Shown here in pieces: positions 12,815 through 24,800 of a stretch of 64,000 bases of DNA. The notes below the pieces were generated by a model. It did no database searches and was not told the DNA's origin. It saw only the letters and a list, made by a program, of their open reading frames with translations. The number at the start of each line of letters is the position of its first letter. The stretch's first letter is position 1. Made by a program: the position numbers and the translations under genes. Source of the DNA: Sinotaia quadrata (Eukaryota > Mollusca > Gastropoda > Architaenioglossa > Viviparidae); contig CM054177.1 in the NCBI GenBank assembly GCA_028829895.1, forward strand, positions 75,662,663 to 75,726,662, given 5' to 3'.

Positions 12815-15800
12815 CATCCATCCATCCATCCATCCATAAAATCCATCCATCTATCTATCCCTTAGTCTTGCTGACCAACTGACAAACAGTTTCCTCTATT
12901 CCATTCTGTTCTCTGTTAATCTTACCATATTGCTCAGTTTCAGTCCTGTCTACTCTGAGTTGTTATCCTCCCATCTTTTCCCCTGCCTTCCTCTCCTTTG
13001 CCTCCTTGCACAGTACCTTGCGTGTTGCATGATTGTCTAGGCAAGTCCTGTTGATCGTGTGACATGCCCACCCCATTTCATTTTGCAATTTTTTACAATG
13101 GCCAGTAGCTCTTCATAGGGCCCAATGGCTTCCCTAATTATGTTTCCCATTTACTCATTCATGACATGATCTCTATACGAAATGCCAAGCAACCTTTGAA
13201 AGCATCTCATTTCAGTAGCTTTCGAGATCCACTGTGAGGGCCCATGACTCACAGGCATATAAAAACATAAATACAACCAAAGAGTGCATCAGTCTGATCT
13301 TTGAGATGACTGAGATGTTTCTGTCTTTCCAAACTGTCTTCAGCCTTGCCATTGCCTGTATTTTCATCGCAATCCTGGACAATTGTTCAGGTAAAACTTA
13401 TTTTACTATCCAGTAACAAAAACATAACAACAACCCTTCAATGAAACAGTTGTTTGAAACAGAAACTATAGCAGAATAAATAAAACAAGAACAGTACTGA
13501 ACAGTGGATTGTATGGTCGAAAACAAGCCAGGATGGGAAGTTATAGCTGTCATAGTATAAATTACAGCATCAGTGAGACAAGTTTACGATCGCTTGGACA
13601 TAATTATATACTTAAATGGGATATTAAATGGCTAGAAGGCAAAGAAAGTATTAATAAAGAGAAAATCAAAATTAAAATAAACAGAATAAAATACCTAGAT
13701 CTTGTCCATGGGACCGGCCATTCCCCACAATATATAACAGAGAGAAACCATCCCACATCTTTGTGGTGCCAATGGGGCATTCAGGAGGGGCACTTGTCTG
13801 GCTATGCCTGTTGACATCATTAAAAAAATGTCCTTTACAAATATATGTATGTATGTATGTATGTGTGTATATAACTGAACAGTATGATCTATATGATAAA
13901 ATGTTCTTGTATAAAACAATCAGAAGTAGTCTTAGAATATAACTTCTGTTATACACATTCTTGGTATTTAATATAATGATCATTTATCATTCTTTGTAAA
14001 GTAATTTTTTTTCTGTTTGCACTGTGGAGAAAATAATATTAAAAATCCACCATGATTAATGTGTTTGAATTTTACAGCCATACAATAAATGAAACATTTG
14101 CAGTTAATGTGTTTCATTAAATGCACATTAGAAATGACAAATATGCTTTGATAATGAAGTCTCTTGTGACTGTGAAGACTGTGCCATGAGACAAATGTGC
14201 TTTGATAATGATGTCTCATGTGACTGTGACGATTGTGTCCTGAGACGCTTGCCTTGTGAAGAAAATGCCGGGACCACCACCAGCCTCGCCAGTCAACCCC
14301 AACAAACCAGGTGGACCAGGCTCACCAGCCAAACCTGGTAATCCACTGTTGCCCTGACGACCACGAATACCTGCCAATCCAGGTTCTCCATCATCACCTT
14401 GAGGACCTATATCACCTGGTGTTCCAAACAGCCCAGGAAAGCCATTCTCACCCTGGTCACCTGTAAGAAGAAATCACTTGTGCTAATGCTTCCTTGATGA
14501 TAAAAACTGTGGATATGTATAGCAAGGCAAAGATCAATTAATGCATCTTTGACCTTACAAATCCAAATTCTGGCAATAAGAATACAATTATCATACAGCT
14601 TTCATTACCTTATAAACCTGTCTGCTTGAAATAGGAACATGATTATGTTAATATCTCCTTGAATCTACAAACTCAGTTACCTGCACACATCTGCTCATAC
14701 CTCCATGACTAAAAAACCCAGCTACCTACAGTAATATCTCCTTAATCTTACAAAAGATTAATCTGAACAAAGATGCATGTAAAAGTATGCAATTATGCAA
14801 GTGCCCTACTGGCCTGAATAAGTAAAATAAAAAATTATGTTCAAGCTTCATTAACACACACACACACACAAAATCAAAATCCTGTAATAGAAACATGATC
14901 AATGATACTGCCTTCATTGCCCTACAAACCTGCCTATCTGCAGTAAAAATATACTTATGTTAATTCATGTACCTTCGTTGCCAACAAACCTACCTACCTG
15001 CAGTAAAAATATACTTATGTTAATGCCCCCCATTGCCCTACAAGCTTGCATACCTGCAGTAAAAATGTGTTAATGCCTTCATTGCCCTACAACCTGGCTG
15101 CATGAAATAAGAGCACAGCTGTTAACACCTTCTTGACCTACAAACCTATATATCTGTAATAAGAACAGTTACAATCCTGCCTTCATACTCTAGAAAGCCA
15201 ATTGTTTACCTGTAATTAAACACTCACAGGATTGCTCGCAAAGTTAAGCATAGAAGATGTTTCAGAATAACAATGGAATGACTTACCATAATCACCAGAA
15301 AGACCTTTAAGACCCAGTGGACCAGGATAACCAGGTTCACCCACATCACCTTTAGGAGCTTGAATAGACTCCTCAGGTATGGGTTTTATTCCGGGAAGAC
15401 CTGTTTCTCCTGCAATAGATAAAAATTAATTAATAAATGCTGAAAAAGTATTCTCTGCCTGACCATGATGGTGTTAAAAAACAAAACAAATGTTATTAAC
15501 CCCTTTATTGCCAACAAAATTAAGATACCACAGAAAATATCAATACTGTATTTCATTTCAGCAGTAAAGAAGTTAACAATTGCAGACTGCTAGAAGGTGG
15601 TGAGGGGGGAGGAAGTATGAGTAAGTGCATGAAAGTAAGGTGATCAAAATATTTCCTTTACTATTTATCTGATACAGCATAGGGAAATTGATTTACTCCA
15701 GGTTTGAAGACAGCTGTTATTTTTATGCTCAAATGAAATCCCTGTGTGTAAAGAAGCAAAAAGTATAGAGAAACATTTACCTTTTACACCTTTGATCCCA

Positions 15801-18800
15801 GGATACCCAGCTGGTCCTGAATCACCTGTTTCTCCTCTATAGCCTTTGAGGCCAATAAAACCAGGTTCTCCATCATCACCAGGTAAGCCAGTTTGGCCAG
15901 GAACACCAGTGGGCCCTGGATCACCCTGTGAACCAAGAACTATTGTGAAAATTTGTTTTCATTTCATTGTCCAACTAATGACGGATGAGCTTCCTACCCT
16001 CAAAGGTCCTAGCTATGGCTTGCTGATATCCAGCAGAATGCCCAGGGGTGAATGGGGCATTGCAATGAGTGATAAATGAAGCTGGAAGCTTCTTCAACTG
16101 AGCATCATTACTCACCAACACCTGGAAACTTATTCTGGAACTTTCTTTTGTTTGACCTCTAATGTTTTCTTTAATTATGAATCTTAAAAGAGAGAGATGG
16201 AGGGAGGGAAAACTTTCTACTAAGAATGAGAAAGGAAACTTGCAAGTAATGAAAGTAATAGAAACATATAACTAGATGTTCATAATTACAGAATGAGTTA
16301 CCAAGAAAGAGGGCAGAAAGAAATAGTGTATGTGAAATCAATAAATGCTAGCAGTGGACACAGAGATGGACTACCTCATTCAATCAAGGCCAAAAAGAAA
16401 ACATTTTCATGCAATCTCTCAGAGTGCAACCTATCTCTCACTTTAATTGCAAGCTAATTAATTGAACTGGTAGCCACTCCCATAACTTTACTGGGAAAGT
16501 GGGAAAAGGGTAACAATGTGAATCTGTACTGTGAATCTTAAAGATGAAATGGAAACAGATACGTAAATGTCCAGTGACACACACTATGAGTATGAGATCC
16601 TTTTCTTTTTGCTTGGCAGGCACAAGTTATTTCAAAGAACACATGACACAAAGCAAGTTACATCAAAGACCAGATGGTACATTAGGCACAAAAGAACTTA
16701 TATCAAAGACTAAACATATTTATGACTTTAGGTGTGCAAACAATACTGTGATATCCTTAAGCCTATCCATCATGCTCATTGTCACATGGACAATAACAGA
16801 GATACGAAAGGGGTGATTTCAGAAACTAACTTGCCACCATGCTGCTGAGCACACCTGTGGCCCACACAAAGTTTTCTAAAGTGCGAGCACATTTTATCTT
16901 CGTAGTATAAATTTTAAAGAACAATACAATTTTTCGATTCGATCACTTTTGTGCAATTTTTGCAAACTACTTTTAACTTCCGGCAAATCATGCACAGGCC
17001 ATTAAGAAAACTTTCTTTCAAAATTTCAGAAGTTTTTGCTTTTAAAATGTCTAGTCTCCTCCAGTTAAGAGAAAAAGGAAATTGAACGATGAAGGGCAAG
17101 TGTTTCAAGAAAAGTGGGAATTACAGTACTTTTGTACAACGATAAACGGAAAGATACATTGTATAATTTGCAACAACTGCCAAAAGAGTACAACTTGAAA
17201 AGACAGTATGAAATGAACCATCGATCTTACGATAAATATGAATGTCCAATGCGTGTTTCACGACTAAAGGCTAATTTGACACAACAATAGACCTGTTTTA
17301 CGAAAATTCAGAAAGGGAATGACGCTTCCATTACTGTAAGCTATGAACTCAGCCGAATTTTCGCCATGACTGGGAAATCTTACAGTGAAGGAGATTTCGT
17401 AAAGCAATGCCTTGTAAAAACAGCCAAAATTGTAAATCCAGAAAAAGCACACTTATTCAAAGACAGTTCATTAACCAGGAACACTGTTGCTGAACGGATT
17501 GATGAAATGTCAAGTGATTTGAAACAACGGTTGAAGGCTGTATCGTAAAGTTTGAATATTTTTCTTTTGCTATTGATGAGACCGTTGACATCAGTGGAAT
17601 AGCACAGCTTTCAGTCTTCATCAGGGCTTGTGACAGTGAATTTAATATTCATGAAGAACTAATTGAACTGGTCCATCATGCATGACACTACAACAAGCCA
17701 GGACATCTTTGAGAAAGTCGAGGAGGTTCTGCATGACTATGGCTGTGATTTGGAAAAACTTGCATGCTTATCTACTGACGGTGCTGCGAATATGGTTGGC
17801 AGCCGTAATGGTGTTGCTGCCAAGTTACGAACAAAAATAGAAAACTCACATCTATATTCATCATTTGCAAATTTTCACTGTATTACTCATCAGCAAAATA
17901 TGTTTAAAGATTTTTAAATTGGATCATGTGTTTAGCTTAGTCACAAAGACAGCAAACTATGTCAGAGGCCGTGCTCTTGACCACCGTCAGTTCAGCCAGC
18001 TGCTGGAAGATATGAATAATCAGTTCACCAATGTTCCATTCTACATAGAAGTCCGCTGGATGTCATGTCAGAAAGTGCTGAAAAGATTCTATTTGTTGAG
18101 ATAAGAAATAATTATGTTTTTGAGAGGTGAAAGATCAAAACACAGATGAAATAAAAGATTTAAAGTTGGCTCCAACATCTGGCTTTTGCTGTGTTTGCTG
18201 TGGATATTACTGCACAATTAACTGATCTTAATTTGAAATTACAAGGTAAAAACACACTCATCACTCAGTTGTATGATGAAATAAAGTGCTTCATTACAAA
18301 ACTAAGTTTATGGAAGTCACAGTTGTTAAATGAAAATTCAGTTCATTTTCCTACATGCAAAAAAGATTTTAAAAAAACACTGCCGATACTGAGTCTGTAA
18401 TTTAGCTTTACTAAGTATTGTACTGATAGTCACCTGAAACTGTTGTCAAAAGAATTTCAAGAAAGATTTTGTGATTTCTCATCTTTTGAACATCAGTTTG
18501 CATTATACTCAGCACCATTCACCTTTGATGTTGCCAAGGCAGAAGAAAGCCTGCAAATGGAACTATTAGAAATGCAGTCATATTCTACACTCAGACAATG
18601 TATCTTGAAGTGGTTTTTCTTCATAACTTCCTGAAAAGCTTTAAAACTTCAGAAAGTTTGTCACAAAGATTATGGCAATGTTTAATTCTGCCTACGTGTG
18701 TGAACAATTATTTTCCTTTATGAAATCAACAAAAACTTTTCAGAGAACAAGGCTGACTGATCGACACTTGTCATCTCTGATCAAAGTCAGAACTGCCCAG

Positions 18801-21800
18801 ACATTTCAGCCAGACATACCAAAAATTGTCAGCATAAAGAGGTGTCAAGCCTCATGACAAAACACTAAAAATGATTGAATAGTAGCAAATAAATGTTCAG
18901 TTTTGAACTGCTGTAATTTTTGTACAATGTGTTTGTTGCTGTTACAAACTGCAAGTATATGTTGCCGTTTAAAATTATATTTTTTGTCAAATTACTTCAT
19001 TACTTTGTATTCATGAATACTGCTAAAACATTTGTATGCACATTGTATGTTTCTAAATTTATGTAACAAAAATATTCTGCAATAAATTTTATTGAATAAC
19101 TTCAATTAGTTGTCTTATGTGGCCCTCATGATAACACATATGTGACCATCAGTTTGACATGCCTGCTGTTGAGAATGTATATGAATGCAACACACATCAA
19201 TCTCATAAATTACATCTGTACTTGTGAACGTCAATACAAGCATCTTTTATCAAGAAAGGTAAAAGAAACAGCAGCAGATTCTGATTGGTACATTTAATAT
19301 ATGATGATGTAAACTCTTTCATTAGAGCATGTTTACAAGGTTGTGTCAGATTGGCTATCCAGTTGTTTTCTTCCACTGGTTTTGTGAACAAATCCTTTAA
19401 AAGCTGCAGTTTGGACTTGCGTAGGTAAAGAAGCTATTTTAATCAGTGTGGGTACTTTACTTAGTGACTGAATAAATATTATCAGATTGTTAATTAAAAA
19501 ATGCATGCTCCATTTTATTTTGGTTTCTTTTGGTGAAAAGAGAATCAAGTAACAAAATATTTCCCATCAAATCTTTGTCAGTCCACATATGTAAGTTATA
19601 TGATGACATACATGGAAGCAATATGATGACATAAAAAAGCATTATAATGACATATAAGAAACATTACGATGACACATGTACTACCTCTGGGCCAGGACGA
19701 CCATCTTCACCAGGCCGACCAGGTAAACCTTTAAGTCCAGGAAATCCTCTTTCTCCTTTCAAACCTGGTAAACCTTGAAAAGCTGGTCGACCATCAGACC
19801 CTTTAGCTCCCCTACGACCTAGAGAATTAAAAACAAATGTTTACATTAAAAAAAAATAGTAAAGGTATGTTTAGTTTACACCTGCTACATAAAGAGTAAC
19901 GTTCACATAGTGGAGGAAGAGAAATTGAGAAAAGCGAGAGAGATGTCAGAAAAAAATTAGTACATAAACAACTGCAGTGTGACAGTATGGTGTCTTGCCT
20001 GCTTTCTGCTTTTGGTTGCCCTTTATATTTATTTTATTTTGCTGTGTTTCAAATAAAACATTCAAGTTTTGCCTATGTATGCTTCATAAGTAAGATTATT
20101 TTAACCATCAGATTTTGGGTTGAATGATAAAATAAAAAGTTATTTCAGTACATTGCTTTTCTAAATCATAATGCTTTTACGCTTACTATGTCTGAACTAA
20201 AATCAATAGTATATTTTAGAAAACCTCATCATTTAAATTAAAAAAATAAGCTAAAGGCTTAAAAAGTATAACTATATATAATTTTGTTGCTAAATAAAGA
20301 CCTGTCAGTTATGCCTCTTTTTAACTGCTGTAGTATTTATCTCAAAAAGGTGTGGGATTTTTCATTTGCCATTGATATTAAAGTAGTTTTGAAAACTGAT
20401 CATTTTCTTTTCAAAGGCCTCCAGAACAGTCTACTGTCACATGAAGTTTCTATAGTCACATGTCTCCTAGCTTTTGCAGTTAACAACTCTTTTATACCAA
20501 CATTTTTCTCAACCACAGGTACAGTAGACATCAACCTAAAATAGCTATTTACTTTGTTGTGTTAACGATCAAGTTTAAGCTTGGGGTTGATCTTTTGATG
20601 ACACAAAATTTCATGAAGTACGTTAATCTTGTCACCACCTGTTAATGAATGAGGCATGATGATTTTTAATGGCATAGATGATTTCATGAGCTGTTTTGAT
20701 CTGGTGATCACAGATAATTTAATGAATGTGATGATCTCATGACAGATCATTATATGAGGCTCGTCATTCTTGTAATGACACAAATCAATGTAATGAAGCA
20801 TGGTTCATTGTTTGACGTCATGAAAATTGTCTTTTCCCTAACTTCTTTTAAGTTTAATAAATTATACTTCTACGGCAAGTAATATTAAAACATTCACTTT
20901 TAAAATATGCTGTTCTATTGAAATTTGTAATATTGATATCAAAATGTTTTTAAAACAAAGGTAAAAGCATAAGTTCTTGTAGAAAAGATAAATTGCTGGA
21001 ACAATGATGTCATTCCTTCATGAATGAATATTGGCAGCTATATTTTTTAGGTTTGCTTCTTACTAATTTGTTGCTGATGAAATGAATCCAGATTTTAAAC
21101 TGTTGTAAAGTTAATGTTCTAAGTGATCTTATACATACTGACCTGCCATTGTTGGTGCATGCTTTATTGTGTACATATTTTTCTCTAACAAATCCTACTA
21201 ATGCTTTGTTATCTACACATCCCTAATATTTTTTCCTATCAAAATATTCCTAGAGCAATACATTACAAAGATCCAAGATCACAACAAACCTTCACACTAT
21301 ATTTTTTTTTAAAGCATAAGCAATGCAGCATTGCACAAAATATACTGATCACAATTTTTTTAATAGGAAGCTGAAATTTACCAAAAAAATATACATGTAC
21401 AAAGATTTTTATTTAGAGAGATAAAATATAAATATTTAAAATAACAACATCCACATTTCAAATGAAATATACTAATTACATTAATTCTAAGACTAAGTAA
21501 TAAATTAAAGTATGGCTGATGTAACTTAATGAACAATGAAATAAATTTTATAGACTTTCATGGTGACCAAATAGCAAATACCATTCTGCTTGTTTGATAC
21601 TTATTTTAAAAAATAAATGTTGAAAAATAATTCAGTTATCGAGAAAATGCAAACTTTCTTTCCTGATTTTCAGACAGATTTGAGCTTCAAAGCTCTTACA
21701 GCATTTTAAATCACTTTAAAAATGTAAAAATAAAAAATTATGGATATGGGTACTTTAATTTCCATGGAGAGCAGTAAAATGCATTAATTGACCTTTAATA

Positions 21801-24800
21801 CATACTATAGTGCCTGAGTCTCAATGCTCTAAACAAGCCTTTTTTCTCAATTTTTTCACCCTGGAGGAACCTTTAAAATAATTTTCAGATCTCAGGGAAC
21901 CCCTGCATAAAAATTATTATATATATGTTGTTTATTTTTTCAAACACAATCTCTTGGGGAACCCCTAGCAATCTCTCATGGAACCCTAAGTTCCATATAA
22001 TTTCTTTTGAGAAATCCTGCTCTAAATAATTTTAAAAAATTTAATGTGTTAGGCACAACTCCAGAATTAATTCTGAAAGATAAGTAGTGCAATCAAAAAT
22101 AAAATTATTAAAATTTTAAAATTGTTAAACAAAACAATCAATTCCCCAGAGTCAAGATAAAATTATCCTTTCCCACGATTTCCAGCATTTGAGCAATGCT
22201 ATAAAACAAATTCCCAAACACTTCCAGTTTACTCTGACTTATTCACACTCTGTAAATTCTTAAATTATTTCTGATATTTATTTCAAAGCTTCAGAAATAT
22301 TCTTTTTAGAAAGATATAAAATTTTTAAAAATATAAAATTAATAATTGAATAAATTAGACATATCTTTGGATCCAAGCTTGAAAATTTGAAATATAAAAG
22401 TTAACTCTTCTAAGACTAGAACTCTTCTAAATTTAGGTCTTTCAATCCAAGCTCTTATTCTTAAACTTGAAACATAAAACATTAACTCTTTCAAGACATT
22501 ATCCAGTCCTTTCAATCCAAGCTCTTAAACTTGAAACAAAAAAAGTTAACACTTTCAAGACACTACCCTCAGGTCTTTCAATCCAGACTCTTAAACTTGA
22601 GAGAAAAAAATTTAATACCAGGAACTCCAGGCAGACCAGGATCACCAGTCACACCCTTGGGCCCTGGGACAGGAATGTTTTGCTCTCCCTTCTGTCCCTT
22701 CAGGCCACTTATTCCAGGAATGCCATCTTCTCCCATCAAGCCCCGAGGACCTGGTAAACCTGGCAATCCAGGGATGCCATCTTCTCCAGGTGATCCTGGT
22801 CGACCTGCACATGTAAGGTAAACATACTGGTAATAATAATTAACTAAAAGATCTTGTCTACAACAGCATGACAACCTTCAGTAAAGTACTACTGTTTATG
22901 TCATTTCCCACTAAGTCTATTCAATAATAAAACCGAGGAATTTACAGAAATAATAAGTAGTAAGTGAAAGACATGTTTGGTTAGTTGTTTACTGTTTTAT
23001 GTATCATTATCACTGCATTTTATTACACAATACACATACAAGATGAAAACAATCATTTTGCTCCATATTATACACATGTAAATGCATGATATTAATCAGA
23101 GAAAGAACAAAGACAATAAGCTAAAAACAAAATGGAGAGTGACAAGTAGATCGTTACTAGTAATCAAAACTAATCAACTGGATACAATTCTTTAACATCC
23201 ATTTACTTTAGGAAACTGAGTAGAGAGATAGCATTTAAAATAAACATTTGTAAAATTTATAAGAGGAAGTATTGTTAAAAACAATAAAGGTCAATAATTT
23301 CAATGCTCTTCTTATATGATCCCATATTCAATAAATAATACATTCTGTTTTATTCTTTTATTTTTCACAGCAAATAATTCCTTCTCATTCAATTTATTTT
23401 TAAATATATATATATTAGGTTCTGACTTTATTTTTAATTTTTTGTTCTATCAACTGGTCCATGCTTTTTGAATGTATTTTGTTTCAACAAATAGTAAAAA
23501 ATGTCTGACAAACTGAATAAAATTATTTAAAAAATAATTAATATTATGTAACTGAAAAACCCAATGAACAATCCATAAAAGTTAAGATTATAATAGAAAA
23601 ATATTTTACCTGAGAAATGATGGGAGAGTAATGTTTTATTTATACATGAAACTTAACTAATCTGTGTCACTCAGTCATGAAAGTCAAGGAAACAACACAT
23701 TTGTGTCACTTCAAGATTTAAATATATTCACTGCCTTTGTTTTATGATTGACACATACCTGGCTCAGCAGGTAATCCTTCAAGTCCAGGAGAACCAGGAA
23801 GTCCTCGGTCACCTAAAATATAAAATTATGATATAATACCTTTCCTAATTACTCATATGGCCATGATTGTGGTATATGTTTCAAATAAATTATGAGTCAT
23901 GAGCCATGATCACAATATGATGTTTAACAAAATTATGTTATGATCACATAATCACATTAATCATATTATGATCAGCCACGATCACAGTATGAATTATTGA
24001 ATTATGATAGTTTTTCTCAATTGTAATTCATACAGCCATGGTTGAGAAATCATATGGCACATAGATTAAGATATAATGATTTCCCTAAACTATAACCTGA
24101 ATGGCCATGAATCTGACATAACCTTTCACAAATTATCATACAATCAACCAGCCATAATTGTGTCATAATGAATCAAATAAATAACTTTCAGAGCCATGAT
24201 TGTGAAATAATTGCTTTCCTAAATAATACATAATAAATACAGAACCATGTTTTGTGTATAATATCGTATGAAAATTATAAATTATAGTCAAGGTTTTAAC
24301 ATTGGGCCTCTCATAAATCATGATTTGAAGTATTTACTTTCCCAAATTATAAATGCAGGTTTCCAATCAAGACAATGACATTTTAAAATTATTAGCCACA
24401 GTTGTGATATACTATCTCACAAAAATTATAAATCATAAAATAAAATCATCAAAAAATAGATTTAAAAATTTTAACTCATATACCAATTTGTGACAAACTC
24501 TCTCACATAAAGGCTATATCATGAAATAGGGGATCTTCTACAGTATAACTCACAGAACCATGATTACCACAATACCTCACCTATATCATAAATCAGTTTA
24601 GCCCAACTACAGACCTCCAAAACAAATGGGTCAGTACTCATGCCAAAATTATTTCTATAATTCAAGCATACTTATTCCTTTCATTCCAAAAGGGCCCAAT
24701 GAAAAGAATTCCTTTCACTGTTTGAAATTATGGTAAACATTTCCAGGTTTAAACAGAGAAAACAACAACTCCGTGTTTTGCAATTATGACGAGCGATTGA

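Larger units (their letters stand above)
11302..13694 (-). other. intron between exons 31 and 30, carrying repeats and a LINE remnant
   Basis: It includes a 54-bp triplicated unit (12485-12606), the tetranucleotide tract and LINE fragment (12717-13390). An 83-residue plus-strand frame near 11942-12193 has no recognisable similarity and is not called a gene. Confidence 0.6.
15926..19684 (-). other. intron between exons 27 and 26, host of a hAT transposon
   Basis: The hAT element fills 16850-19165. The flanks 15926-16841 and 19174-19684 contain no gene or clear repeat; small open frames there are not supported. Confidence 0.65.

Noticed and set aside
14226..14255. Alternative GT donor (GC|GTCTCA) for collagen exon 29
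   Set aside because: It would insert residues into the conserved TRHSQT motif and is a poor donor; the GC donor keeps the motif exactly.
22531..22821. Plus-strand Pro/Gly-rich frame resembling collagen
   Set aside because: It is the antisense of exon 25; collagen exons read backwards often give Pro/Gly-like frames. The minus-strand frame has exact Gly-X-Y and splice signals.
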